This document shows positions 53,753-62,238 of a DNA stretch of 64,000 bases, piece after piece. Source of the stretch: Streptomyces sp. NBC_00539 (GTDB lineage Bacteria; Actinomycetota; Actinomycetes; Streptomycetales; Streptomycetaceae). The stretch spans positions 2,052,501 to 2,116,500 of the forward strand of contig NZ_CP107811.1 in NCBI RefSeq assembly GCF_036346105.1. Reading direction: 5' to 3'. Made by a program: the position numbers and the translations under genes. The notes beneath the pieces were generated by a model, which saw nothing but the letters and a program-made list of their open reading frames with translations, was not told the origin of the DNA and made no database searches. Within the stretch, counting starts at the first letter, position 1. The number at the start of each line of letters is the position of its first letter.

Positions 53753-54196
53753 ATGGCAGACCAACACCAGCCTCCTCCCCACGACGACAACTGGGGTCCG
53801 GAGACCCCTTGGCAGGAGCCGTTCATCGCACCGCAGCAGCCCCCGCCGTCCCAGTCTTCGCCTCCTTCGTCACCTCCTCCTGACGCGGAAGGCCGCCAGC
53901 AGCAGTGGGGAGCGGGAGTGCACAAAGGCCGCGCAGGAGCGCCGAGCTCCTACTTGACCCCTGCCATCCTCGTCACGCTCTTCTGCTTCCTGCCGACGGG
54001 GATCGCCGCCATCGTCTTCGCCTCACAGGTCCAAAGCAAATGGACCGTGGGTGACTTCGCGGGAGCCGCCGAAGCTTCGCGGAAGGCGAGGCTCTTCGTC
54101 ATCGTGAGTGTCGCGGTCGGCTTCCTGGCGTGGGTGGTCTTTCTTGCCATCGGCTTCGCCAGTGGGCCGAGCACAACCACCGCGCCGACGCCGTGA
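53753..54196 (+). CDS. CD225/dispanin family membrane protein
   Basis: 147 aa. Residues 1-60 are Pro/Gln/Ser-rich and presumably cytoplasmic; two helices follow (about residues 66-86 and 112-134) enclosing the conserved ASQVQSKWTVGDFAGAAEASRKAR loop that defines the dispanin/CD225 fold. Eukaryotic members are IFITM proteins; bacterial function is unknown. ATG at 53753 with GAGAGGTG upstream, 29 bp after the 143-aa gene. Overlaps the DUF2752 gene by GTGA. Confidence 0.88.
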   Translation: MADQHQPPPHDDNWGPETPWQEPFIAPQQPPPSQSSPPSSPPPDAEGRQQQWGAGVHKGRAGAPSSYLTPAILVTLFCFLPTGIAAIVFASQVQSKWTVGDFAGAAEASRKARLFVIVSVAVGFLAWVVFLAIGFASGPSTTTAPTP

Positions 54197-54627
54197 CCTC
54201 CCCACACGTCCGGGCCACCGGGCCGGCTCCCCGGGCTCCGACGGCGAAGACCCTCCGTGATGCCTGGCTGGGCGCGGCGATCTTCACAGCGGTCGCCGTC
54301 ATCGTGGGGCTCGTGGACCCCACCCGACCGGGACGGTTCCCGAGCTGTCCGTTCCGATCCCTTACGGGCTTCGACTGTCCGGGCTGCGGCAGCCTGCGCG
54401 CACTCCACGAGCTCATTCACGCCCACGTGGCAGCCGCGGCCGACTACAACCTGCTGCTGGTCGCGTTCTTGCCCTACGCCGCTGTCGTGTGGCTGCGTGC
54501 CGTCACCGGCCGGACCGGCCGCAGAGGCATCCCCCGGTGGTGGGGGCCGCGCCTTGCGCTCATCGTGGTCGTCCTGTGGACGGTGCTGCGCAATCTTCCC
54601 GTCTTCGGAGGTGTGCTTGCCGCTTGA
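54193..54627 (+). CDS. DUF2752 membrane protein
   Basis: 144 aa. Family hallmark CPFRSLTGFDCPGCGSLRALHELIH, with the C-x(10)-CPGCG cysteine cluster between the first helix (about residues 24-42) and two further helices (about 85-105 and 120-138). Function unknown; dispanin and DUF2752 genes are frequent neighbours in actinobacteria. GTG at 54193 overlaps the dispanin stop, so translation is coupled. Last gene of the cassette, followed by two hairpins. Confidence 0.87.
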   Translation: MTSPHVRATGPAPRAPTAKTLRDAWLGAAIFTAVAVIVGLVDPTRPGRFPSCPFRSLTGFDCPGCGSLRALHELIHAHVAAAADYNLLLVAFLPYAAVVWLRAVTGRTGRRGIPRWWGPRLALIVVVLWTVLRNLPVFGGVLAA

Positions 54628-54725
54628 CCTCCGGGGAGCGGGCGCGTCTCGGCCACCCCGGTCCGCCGGCGGCAGTCATCAGGCCGGGCAAGTCCGCGCC
54701 CGTTGTGCCGTGGAGAACAAACCGA

Positions 54726-54755
54726 TACCCCGTTCTCACAGGTGAGAACGGGGTA
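54726..54755 (+). terminator. First terminator hairpin after the CHAT cassette
   Basis: Perfect 14-bp arms TACCCCGTTCTCAC (54726-54739) and GTGAGAACGGGGTA (54742-54755) with a 2-nt loop by strict pairing. About 100 bp past the DUF2752 stop. Confidence 0.8.
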
Positions 54756-54757
54756 GA

Positions 54758-54781
54758 GGGGGACGGCCGGAGCCCCCGCAC
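54758..54781 (+). repeat. Right copy of the direct repeat flanking the CHAT cassette
   Basis: Same sequence as 50859-50881 with one additional C. Overlaps the first arm and loop of the aldehyde dehydrogenase terminator, which suggests that the right copy is the original site. Confidence 0.65.
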
Positions 54782-54798
54782 AGTAGGCTCCGGCCGTC
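54762..54798. terminator. Bidirectional terminator of the aldehyde dehydrogenase gene and cassette
   Basis: Perfect 13-bp arms GACGGCCGGAGCC (54762-54774) and GGCTCCGGCCGTC (54786-54798), 11-nt loop, 24 bp from the aldehyde dehydrogenase stop on the minus strand. Confidence 0.85.
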
Positions 54799-54821
54799 GG
54801 CTTTGGGCCGTACGAGTCGGC

Positions 54822-56267
54822 TCAGATGTCCAGGCCGGTGAGGACCAGGACGCGCTCGTAGGTGTAGTCGTCCATCGCGTAGCGGACGCCCTCGCGGCCG
54901 ACACCCGACTGCTTGACGCCGCCGTAGGGCATCTGGTCGGCGCGGTAGGACGGCGCGTCGCCGACGATCACGCCGCCGACCTCCAGCTCCCGGTGGGCGC
55001 GGAACGCGGTCTGGATGTCGCGGGTGAAGACGCCGGTCTGGAGACCGAACTTCGAGTCGTTGACAGCGGCGAAGGCCTCGTCGGTGTTCTCGACCCTCTG
55101 CAGCGTCAGGACCGGCCCGAAGATCTCCTCGACGGCGAGCTTCACGCCGTCCGGCAGGTCGGCGACGACGGTGGGCTCGTACGAGGCACCCTCGCGCTTG
55201 CCGCCGGTCAGCAGCTTGGCGCCGGCCGAGACGGCCTCTTCGACCCAGGACTCGACGCGCTTGGCGGCGTCCTCGGAGACCAGGGGGCCGACGTCGGTCG
55301 CGGAGTCGGAGGGGTCACCGGTGACCTGCGCCTGGACCTTGGCGACGACCTTCTCCACGAGGCGGTCGTACACGGAGGCGTCGGCGATCACGCGCTGCAC
55401 GGAGATGCAGGACTGGCCGGCCTGGTAGTTCGAGAAGGTCGCGATACGGGTCGCGGCCCAGTCGAGGTCGGCCTCGGAGGACCAGTCGGCCAGGACCACG
55501 GCCGCGGCGTTGCCGCCGAGCTCCAGGGTGCAGTGCTTGTGGGGCACCGACTGCTGGATGGCGTAGCCGACGGTGTCGGAGCCGGTGAAGGAGATGACGG
55601 GCAGGCGCTCGTCCTTCACCAGGGCCGGCATCTTGTCGTTCGCGACCGGCAGGACCGACCAGGAGCCGGCCGGCAGGTCGGTCTCGGCGAGCAGCTCGCC
55701 CAGGATCAGACCGGAGAGCGGGGTCGCCGGGGCCGGCTTGAGGATGATCGGCGCGCCGACGGCGATGGCGGGGGCCACCTTGTGGGCGCACAGGTTCAGC
55801 GGGAAGTTGAACGGGGCGATGCCGAGGACCGGGCCCTTGACGAAGCGGCGGGTCAGGGCGAGACGGCCGACGCCACCGGCGTCGGTGTCCAGGCGCTGGG
55901 CCTCTCCGCCGTTGAAGCGGCGGGCCTCTTCGGCGGCGAAGCGGAACACGGACACCGCACGGCCGACCTCACCGCGGGCCCACTTGATGGGCTTGCCGTT
56001 CTCGGCCGAGATCAGCTGGGCGATCTCCTCGGTGCGCTCGGCGAGGCGCTTCGAGACGTGGTCCAGGGCGGCGGCGCGCACGTGCGCGGGGGTCGCGGAG
56101 AACTCCGCCGTCACGGCGTGCGCCGCGGCCACGGCCTCTTCGACCTGGGCGTCGGTGGGCACGCTGACCGTGCCGACCAGCCGGCCGTCCCACGGGGAGT
56201 GGACGTCGAAGCTGTCCTCGCCGGTGGCCTGGCGGCCGGCGAGCCAGAAGGCGTGGGTGGAAGTCAT
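54822..56267 (-). CDS. NAD(P)-dependent aldehyde dehydrogenase, probable GABA/polyamine catabolism
   Basis: 481 aa ALDH superfamily enzyme. Seen: APFNFPLNLCAHKVAPAIAVG (cofactor region), FTGSDTVG, the general base in LELGGNAA, the nucleophile in YQAGQSCISVQR, and VEEIFGPVL. Context (gabT, PucR regulator, FAD oxidoreductase) favours succinate-semialdehyde or gamma-glutamyl-aminobutyraldehyde as substrate, oxidised to the acid; the sequence alone does not decide. ATG at 56265-56267, weak Shine-Dalgarno. A GGACAAGGAC motif, also found upstream of gabT, lies about 30-40 nt before the start. Confidence 0.88.
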   Translation of the reverse strand: MTSTHAFWLAGRQATGEDSFDVHSPWDGRLVGTVSVPTDAQVEEAVAAAHAVTAEFSATPAHVRAAALDHVSKRLAERTEEIAQLISAENGKPIKWARGEVGRAVSVFRFAAEEARRFNGGEAQRLDTDAGGVGRLALTRRFVKGPVLGIAPFNFPLNLCAHKVAPAIAVGAPIILKPAPATPLSGLILGELLAETDLPAGSWSVLPVANDKMPALVKDERLPVISFTGSDTVGYAIQQSVPHKHCTLELGGNAAAVVLADWSSEADLDWAATRIATFSNYQAGQSCISVQRVIADASVYDRLVEKVVAKVQAQVTGDPSDSATDVGPLVSEDAAKRVESWVEEAVSAGAKLLTGGKREGASYEPTVVADLPDGVKLAVEEIFGPVLTLQRVENTDEAFAAVNDSKFGLQTGVFTRDIQTAFRAHRELEVGGVIVGDAPSYRADQMPYGGVKQSGVGREGVRYAMDDYTYERVLVLTGLDI

Positions 56268-56295
56268 GCGAATCCCGGCCCTTCGGGTTGTGCGG

Positions 56296-56305
56296 GTCCT
56301 TGTCC
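56296..56305 (-). promoter_or_regulatory. Copy of the gabT-type motif upstream of aldehyde dehydrogenase
   Basis: GGACAAGGAC on the coding strand, 29-38 nt before the ATG at 56267; identical to 60657-60666 in the gabT promoter region. Candidate shared regulator site. Confidence 0.4.
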
Positions 56306-56469
56306 CCTCCACCGTAGGACTCCCTCCGGGATTCGGCGTTTAGCCGGGGTGGAGTACGCGCAGCCCCGGCCGCTCCGCTTTGTCACTGTCGCATCGGTCC
56401 ACTCCGGCCCCGCGGGGCGAGTGGGGCGCGGGGCCCGGGCGGAGCTCCCCGGGAACGGGGAAAGGGCGG

Positions 56470-56488
56470 GCGGGGGGCGAGCCCCCGC
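56470..56488 (-). terminator. Short hairpin after the PucR-type gene
   Basis: GCGGGGG (56470-56476) pairs with CCCCCGC (56482-56488), 5-nt loop, 18 bp past the stop at 56506. Confidence 0.45.
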
Positions 56489-56505
56489 GCGGCGGCACCC
56501 CGGAG

Positions 56506-58086
56506 CTACGCCGCGGGCGGGCTGGCCTTGAGGGCGAGCCACAGCTCCATGCGGACGTCCGGGTCGTCCAGGGAGCGCCCCAGGATCTCCTCCACCCTCC
56601 GCATCCGGTACCGCAGCGTGTGCCGGTGCACGCCGAGGTCGACCGCGGCGGCGTCCCACTGCCCGTGGCGCGACAGCCACGCGTACAGCGAGGCCACCAG
56701 GTCGCCCCGCCCCTTCGCGTCGTGCTCGCGCAGCGCCCGCAGCGTGCCGTCCGCGAAGGCCCGTACCGCGTCGTCGGCCAGCAGCGGGAGCACGGAGCCC
56801 GCCGCGAGGTCCTCGTGCTCCACCAGGGGCCGTCCGCGCCGCCGGGCCACCGCGAGGGCCTGGTCGGCCTGCTTGCAGGCGGCCGCCACCCCCGGGGGCC
56901 CCGCCGGGGCGGACAGGCCCACCACCAGTTCGTCCGGTTCCGGCCCGGCCGCGTCCCGCCCGCGCCGCCCCTCCAGCGCCTCCGCGTACTGCGCGCAGGC
57001 CTGCACCGCTGAGCCGGCCTCCGCCGCCAGGACCACCAACCGCCCGTCCTCGGGGACCACCAGCAGCGCCTCCCCCGTCCGGGCCGCCGCCGACTCGACC
57101 GCGTCGGCCAGCTGCGCGAGCCCCTCCGGCTGCGCCGTCCCCGCCAGCGCCGGCTCGGCGACGACGATGCGGAACGGGGCGTCCAGCAGGGCCCCGTACA
57201 GGTCCCCCGCCACGGCCCGGGCATGCTCCGCCTCGCCGGTCATCAGCATCCGCAGCACGGCCGCGCCGAGCCGTGACTCGGCGTCGTGCAGCGAGCGCGA
57301 CCGCTCGGTGGTGAGGGTGAGCAGGGCCACCGCGGAGTGCACGGCGTACCGTTCGGCGGTGCCCAGCGGCGCTCCCGTGCCCACGGCCAGCGCGCCCCGG
57401 GGCCGCCGCCCGGTGCCGAGCGACTGGAGCTCGACGCGGTCCTCCGTCCCGCCCACCACGGCGCTCGCGGGCGCGGGCCGCTCCCGCAGCCGCTCCACGT
57501 CCGGGGTCAGCCGGGCGGCCCGGCGCGCGGCCCAGTCCGGCGCGGCGGCGACGACCGCGCCGGAGGTGTCGTAGAGCGCGGCCCAGCCGTGCACGTGGGC
57601 GGCCAGCTTCGCCAGCAGCTCGGCGGGCCCGTCGGCGGACAGCGCGGCCCGGGTCAGCTCCCGCTGCGCCTCGAAGCCGGCCGTCACGGCCCGGTACTGG
57701 TCGGCCGCCAGCGCCGCCGAGACGGCCTTGCTGATGGCGAGGAACGGGGTCCGGCGCGGTACCTCCAGCAGCGGCAGGTCCTCCGCCCGCGCCGCGTCGA
57801 CCAGCGCCTCGGGGATCGCCTCGTAGTTGACGCCGATCGCGAAGCCGATGCCGACGACGCCGGCCGCCGCGAGCCGCCGTACGTAGCGGCGCATCTCCTC
57901 GGGGTCCTCCGCGTCCAGCTTCATGGCGGTGATCAGCAGCAGCTCGCCGCCCTCCATGTACGGGACGGGGTCGGCGAGCTCGCTGACGTGGGCCCAGCGC
58001 ACGGGGGTGTCGAGGCGGCCCTCCCCCGCCCGGACGCCGAGTTTGAGGGCCGAGTGCTGGACGAGCGAGGCGAGGGTGAGCGGCAT
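56506..58086 (-). CDS. PucR-family transcriptional regulator
   Basis: 526 aa: N-terminal PucR ligand domain (MPLTLASLVQHSALKLGVRAG; VRWAHVSELADPVPYMEGGELLL), a degenerate GGDEF-like middle, and the C-terminal helix-turn-helix (WDAAAVDLGVHRHTLRYRMRRVEEILG). PucR/CdaR-type proteins activate catabolic genes in response to the substrate. Located between the aldehyde dehydrogenase and the gabT genes, it is the obvious candidate regulator of both. ATG at 58084-58086 begins the family N-terminus; Shine-Dalgarno weak. Confidence 0.9.
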   Translation of the reverse strand: MPLTLASLVQHSALKLGVRAGEGRLDTPVRWAHVSELADPVPYMEGGELLLITAMKLDAEDPEEMRRYVRRLAAAGVVGIGFAIGVNYEAIPEALVDAARAEDLPLLEVPRRTPFLAISKAVSAALAADQYRAVTAGFEAQRELTRAALSADGPAELLAKLAAHVHGWAALYDTSGAVVAAAPDWAARRAARLTPDVERLRERPAPASAVVGGTEDRVELQSLGTGRRPRGALAVGTGAPLGTAERYAVHSAVALLTLTTERSRSLHDAESRLGAAVLRMLMTGEAEHARAVAGDLYGALLDAPFRIVVAEPALAGTAQPEGLAQLADAVESAAARTGEALLVVPEDGRLVVLAAEAGSAVQACAQYAEALEGRRGRDAAGPEPDELVVGLSAPAGPPGVAAACKQADQALAVARRRGRPLVEHEDLAAGSVLPLLADDAVRAFADGTLRALREHDAKGRGDLVASLYAWLSRHGQWDAAAVDLGVHRHTLRYRMRRVEEILGRSLDDPDVRMELWLALKASPPAA

Positions 58087-58206
58087 CGGTTTCCAGGGGC
58101 CTTGGGAGGGTGGGCGGAGGCGAGGAGGCGAGGCCACGGGGGCCCGCCCATTTCGCCGTGTCGTATGAACGACTCCCCTCGATTCTGCCACCTCGTACGG
58201 GTCCGC

Positions 58207-60546
58207 TCAGCTCGTTCCGGCCAGCCTGACCAGAAGCGGAGCTGCCCGTTCCCCTCGGACGGAGGTCAGTGACAGCACCGCGTGCCCCGGCGGCACCGCG
58301 TGCGCGAGCTCCGACGCCGACCACCGCTCCCGCTCCACCTGCCGCACGGTCACCGCGTCCGTGGTGACGGCCTTGCCGGTGATCAGCTTGCGGAAGGCGT
58401 GTACCGCCCGGGTCAGCGGCTGGTCCGCGAAGACCGTCCGGTGGGTCACGTCCCGCGTCTCGACCCACTCGGTGCCCCAGGCCTCGGCGAAGCGCTTGCC
58501 GTCCCAGGTGGTCACCCCCGAGAAGGCCATCCGGCAGCCGACCGCGCCGAGCAGCGGCGTCCGGAGCGCCTCCGGTACGTCGTCCAGCGTGCGCAGCGCC
58601 AGCAGCACCCCGGCGTTGGCCGAGCGCAGCCGCTGGATGCCGCGCACGGTCTCGGGGGTCAGGGTGTGGGAGGCGTCGTCGAAGGCGAGGAAGGCGAAGA
58701 GCGAGCGGTCGGTACGGGCCGCGGCGGAGGCGTTGAACTGGGCGAGCAGCAGCCGGGCCAGGACCCGGGAGGCCTCGGCGTGCGCCCGCTCGGGCAGGTC
58801 GACGCGCACCCGCAGCGGGTGTTCCAGCGAGCGCAGGGAGAACGGCCGTCCCTGCCCGGTGGTGTCGAAGAAGCCGGCGAAGGCGGGCCGGTCCAGCAGC
58901 GCCACCCGGTCGGCGAGCAGCGGCCCGGGGTCGCCGGGGGTGCCGTACTGGCGGGCGCGGGCGTCGAGCTCGCGGAGCATCACGTGCCGGCCAGTGTCCT
59001 CCAGGGCGGTGCGCAGGGCGTCGAGCGCGGCGGGCACCTGGTCGAGGAGCTCGCGCAGCTCGGGCACTCCGGGGAAGCGGCCGTAAGCGGCGTGGAAGGG
59101 GCCCAGCAGCTGGGCGAGGGCGGTCGCGGCCCGGCGGACCTCCGTCCCGGGGACGTCACCGGCGAAGGCCTCGGCGAGCAGGGAGGCGGCCTCGTCGGGG
59201 TCGGTGGTGCCGCCGTAGAGGTCGAGGTCGTAGACGGAGTCGGGGTCGCCGACGCGCACCACGACGTCGTAGGCGGTGTCGGGGCCCAGGGCGGTTCCGG
59301 CGGAGGCCACGACGATGACCGCGGCCTGGCCGGCCAGTGCCTGGAGGGCGAGCGTCTCCACGACGGGGCGGACCAGCCGCCGGGTCTTGCCGGAGCCGGA
59401 GGGGCCGACGGCGAGCAGGGAGGTGCCGAGCACGTCGGGGTCGAGCGCGAGCCCCGTCCCGCGGCGGGCCCAGGGGTTGCGCTCGCCGTCCTCCACGGTG
59501 CCCAGCAGCACCTGCCGGGCGGGCAGGTCGTGCCGCGCGGCCCGCGCGGGCAGGTCCCGCGCGCCGGACGGGTGCACGCACGCCGCCGCCCCCTTGTCCC
59601 GCACGGCCTGCGCGAAGGCCCGGGCACGCCCCGGGTCGGCCCGTACGCTCTCCCACGCCCGCCGGATCCGCGCGTAGTCCACGTCGTTCATCCGCCCGGC
59701 GCCGATCTCCCCGGCGAGCCGCTCGGCGGCCTCCGGGAGCCCGGCCGCGCGCAGCTCGTTCCAGGCGACCGGGTCCTCGGCGACGGGGGCGGCGACGGGG
59801 TCCGCCGGCCCGCGCCGCGCCCCGTCCGTCCGCCGGGCCAGCCGGACGAAGAAGACCACGACGGGCAGCCCGGTCACCACGTAGACGAGGTAGGCGACCA
59901 GGGTCTGCGTGCCCGCGCTCATGTCCTCGTACGGCAGGTGGTCGCCGACCAGGCCGAGCACCGTCAGCGTCTTCGTCCAGATGAGCATCAGGACGAACAG
60001 CGCCCCGGCCGTCGCGCCCGCCACCCGCGCCACCGGGCCGCGCGCGGCGACGAGCCGTTCGAAGGCCGGCCGCCAGGAGCCCAGGCGGCTGAACCACACC
60101 ACGAGCACACCGGTGATCAGCAGCGCGTACGCCTGGAGCGCGGCGACGCCCCGGCCGTCGACCGGGTCGTCACCGAGCCGCCACCAGCTCTGCGGGGTGA
60201 GCGCCTTCACGGGCACGTCGACCTTCGGGATGTACCCGTTCGTCAGCAGGGACCAGACCAGCACGCACGCGAGGAACGAGATCACGGCCCCGCTCAGCAG
60301 CGCCCGGTCCTGGGCGGGTTCCGCCTCGGCCCTCGCGGGCGGCCGGTGACCGAACCGCCAGGTGCCGGGTTCTGCCTTCGGCCGCGGGACCCGCAGCCAC
60401 TCGGCGAACGCGGGACCGGCGCCCGGGGCGTACCCGGGCTTCGGCGGCGCGGCCGGGGGGGCTGCGGGCATGGGCGGAGGACCGGCGGGCCTCGGCACGC
60501 GGCCGCCCCCCACCCGCTGCTCCTGGTACGCGCCGTCGGTGTCCAT
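58207..60546 (-). CDS. VirD4/TraG-like membrane-anchored ATPase
   Basis: 779 aa. Pro-rich cytoplasmic N-terminus (1-80), four predicted transmembrane helices (about 86-103, 138-153, 176-192, 213-236), then a RecA-like ATPase domain with Walker A GPSGSGKT (381-388) and a Walker B candidate FLAFDDASH, and an ALRTLDDVPEAL segment typical of type IV coupling proteins. No relaxase or other transfer gene is near, so a conjugative role is not supported; possibly a chromosomal DNA or protein translocase. ATG at 60546. Divergent from gabT. Confidence 0.8.
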   Translation of the reverse strand: MDTDGAYQEQRVGGGRVPRPAGPPPMPAAPPAAPPKPGYAPGAGPAFAEWLRVPRPKAEPGTWRFGHRPPARAEAEPAQDRALLSGAVISFLACVLVWSLLTNGYIPKVDVPVKALTPQSWWRLGDDPVDGRGVAALQAYALLITGVLVVWFSRLGSWRPAFERLVAARGPVARVAGATAGALFVLMLIWTKTLTVLGLVGDHLPYEDMSAGTQTLVAYLVYVVTGLPVVVFFVRLARRTDGARRGPADPVAAPVAEDPVAWNELRAAGLPEAAERLAGEIGAGRMNDVDYARIRRAWESVRADPGRARAFAQAVRDKGAAACVHPSGARDLPARAARHDLPARQVLLGTVEDGERNPWARRGTGLALDPDVLGTSLLAVGPSGSGKTRRLVRPVVETLALQALAGQAAVIVVASAGTALGPDTAYDVVVRVGDPDSVYDLDLYGGTTDPDEAASLLAEAFAGDVPGTEVRRAATALAQLLGPFHAAYGRFPGVPELRELLDQVPAALDALRTALEDTGRHVMLRELDARARQYGTPGDPGPLLADRVALLDRPAFAGFFDTTGQGRPFSLRSLEHPLRVRVDLPERAHAEASRVLARLLLAQFNASAAARTDRSLFAFLAFDDASHTLTPETVRGIQRLRSANAGVLLALRTLDDVPEALRTPLLGAVGCRMAFSGVTTWDGKRFAEAWGTEWVETRDVTHRTVFADQPLTRAVHAFRKLITGKAVTTDAVTVRQVERERWSASELAHAVPPGHAVLSLTSVRGERAAPLLVRLAGTS

Positions 60547-60634
60547 GAACCCTGCCCCCTGCCCGTGCCTGCGCTGCGTCGCTCAATGTAGTTGCCCGGC
60601 GGCGGCCGCGGGGGGCTACCGGTGCAGCGGAATC

Positions 60635-60668
60635 GTGTCCTTCCTATGTCCGTCACGGACAAGGACAC
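60635..60668. promoter_or_regulatory. Nested dyad upstream of gabT, candidate operator
   Basis: Outer arms GTGTCCTT (60635-60642) and AAGGACAC (60661-60668); inner arms GTCCGT (60648-60653) and ACGGAC (60655-60660) around a single C. The right side contains GGACAAGGACAC (60657-60668). Likely site for the nearby PucR-type regulator. Confidence 0.5.
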
Positions 60669-60724
60669 GCGGGGACCACTCCCGAACGGAGCATGCCCTC
60701 GCCCCTCCCCCGGGCCTAGCCTGC

Positions 60725-60736
60725 GGACAAAGACAC
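60725..60736 (+). promoter_or_regulatory. Second copy of the gabT upstream motif
   Basis: GGACAAAGACAC, one mismatch from 60657-60668, 35 nt before the gabT ATG. Confidence 0.4.
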
Positions 60737-60770
60737 AAGTGCGTCCGAAAACACCCCCCAGGAGCCCCCT

Positions 60771-62105
60771 ATGACCGCTGTCCCGCAGGAGCGCCGCATC
60801 GTCACCGCGATCCCCGGCCCCAAGTCGCAGGAGCTGCAGGCCCGCCGCCTCGAGACGGTGGCCGGCGGCGTGGGCTCCGTGCTCCCCGTCTTCACCGCCC
60901 GCGCGGGCGGCGGCATCATCGAGGACGTCGACGGCAACCGCCTGATCGACTTCGGTTCCGGCATCGCCGTGACCTCCGTCGGCGCCTCCGCCGAGGCCGT
61001 CGTGCGCCGCGCCTCCGCGCAGCTCGCCGACTTCACCCACACCTGCTTCATGGTCACCCCCTACGAGGGCTACGTGGAGGTCTGCGAGGCGCTCGCCGAG
61101 CTGACCCCGGGCGACCACGCGAAGAAGTCGGCGCTGTTCAACTCCGGCGCCGAGGCCGTCGAGAACGCCGTCAAGATCGCCCGTGCGTACACCAAGCGCC
61201 AGGCCGTCGTCGTCTTCGACCACGGCTACCACGGCCGTACGAACCTGACGATGGCGCTGACCTCGAAGAACATGCCGTACAAGAACGGCTTCGGCCCGTT
61301 CGCCCCCGAGGTCTACCGCGTCCCGGTCGCCTACGGCTACCGCTGGCCCACCGGCGCCGAGAACTGCGGCCCCGAGGCCGCCGCCCAGGCGATCGACCAG
61401 ATCACCAAGCAGATCGGCGCCGACAACGTCGCCGCGATCATCATCGAGCCGGTCCTCGGCGAGGGCGGCTTCATCGAGCCGGCCAAGGGCTTCCTGCCGG
61501 AGATCGTGAAGTTCGCCAACGAGAACGGCATCGTCTTCGTCGCCGACGAGATCCAGTCCGGCTTCTGCCGTACCGGCCAGTGGTTCGCGTGCGAGGACGA
61601 GGGCATCGTCCCCGACCTGATCACCACCGCGAAGGGCATCGCGGGCGGTCTGCCGCTCGCCGCCGTGACCGGCCGCGCCGAGATCATGGACGCCGCGCAC
61701 GCGGGTGGCCTGGGCGGCACCTACGGCGGCAACCCGGTGGCGTGCGCCGGTGCGCTCGGTTCCATCGAGACCATGAAGGAGCTCGACCTCAACGCCGCGG
61801 CGAAGAAGATCGAGAACGTCATGAAGGCCCGTCTGACGGCCATGCAGGAGAAGTACGACATCATCGGCGACATCCGCGGCCGCGGCGCCATGATCGCCAT
61901 CGAGCTGGTCAAGGACCCCGCGTCCAAGACCCCGTTCCCGGAGGCGGCCGGCGCCCTCGCCAAGGCCTGCCACGCCGAGGGCCTGCTCGTCCTCACCTGT
62001 GGCACCTACGGCAACGTGCTCCGCTTCCTGCCGCCGATCGTCATCGGCGAGGACCTCCTGAACGAGGGCCTGGACATCATCGAGGCCGCTTTCGCGGGCA
62101 TCTGA
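60771..62105 (+). CDS. gabT: 4-aminobutyrate transaminase
   Basis: PLP-dependent class III aminotransferase moving the GABA amino group to 2-oxoglutarate, giving succinate semialdehyde. 444 aa: FNSGAEAVENAVKIARAYT (phosphate and substrate cup), HGYHGRTNLTMALTSK, the aspartate motif FVADEIQSGFCRTG and the PLP lysine in TTAKGIAGGLPLAA. ATG at 60771 with CAGGAG upstream. Divergent from the VirD4-like gene; works with the aldehyde dehydrogenase at 54822. Confidence 0.94.
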   Translation: MTAVPQERRIVTAIPGPKSQELQARRLETVAGGVGSVLPVFTARAGGGIIEDVDGNRLIDFGSGIAVTSVGASAEAVVRRASAQLADFTHTCFMVTPYEGYVEVCEALAELTPGDHAKKSALFNSGAEAVENAVKIARAYTKRQAVVVFDHGYHGRTNLTMALTSKNMPYKNGFGPFAPEVYRVPVAYGYRWPTGAENCGPEAAAQAIDQITKQIGADNVAAIIIEPVLGEGGFIEPAKGFLPEIVKFANENGIVFVADEIQSGFCRTGQWFACEDEGIVPDLITTAKGIAGGLPLAAVTGRAEIMDAAHAGGLGGTYGGNPVACAGALGSIETMKELDLNAAAKKIENVMKARLTAMQEKYDIIGDIRGRGAMIAIELVKDPASKTPFPEAAGALAKACHAEGLLVLTCGTYGNVLRFLPPIVIGEDLLNEGLDIIEAAFAGI

Positions 62106-62238
62106 GCGAACGTCCGAACACGGGGACCCACCGGTACCGCCGGTAACGGTCGGGCGCTGTGAAGAAGATGTGGGGGGCCGATGGCAGGAGCGCGTTCCTG
62201 CTGTCGGTCCCCTTTTCGCTGCCGTACGGTTTCTGCAG

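Noticed and set aside
51195-54627. Bacterial gasdermin system
   Set aside because: The 143-aa partner is too short and lacks gasdermin-like features; only protease adjacency is shared.
58207-60546. Integrated conjugative element
   Set aside because: No relaxase, integrase, att repeats or transfer genes around the VirD4-like ATPase.
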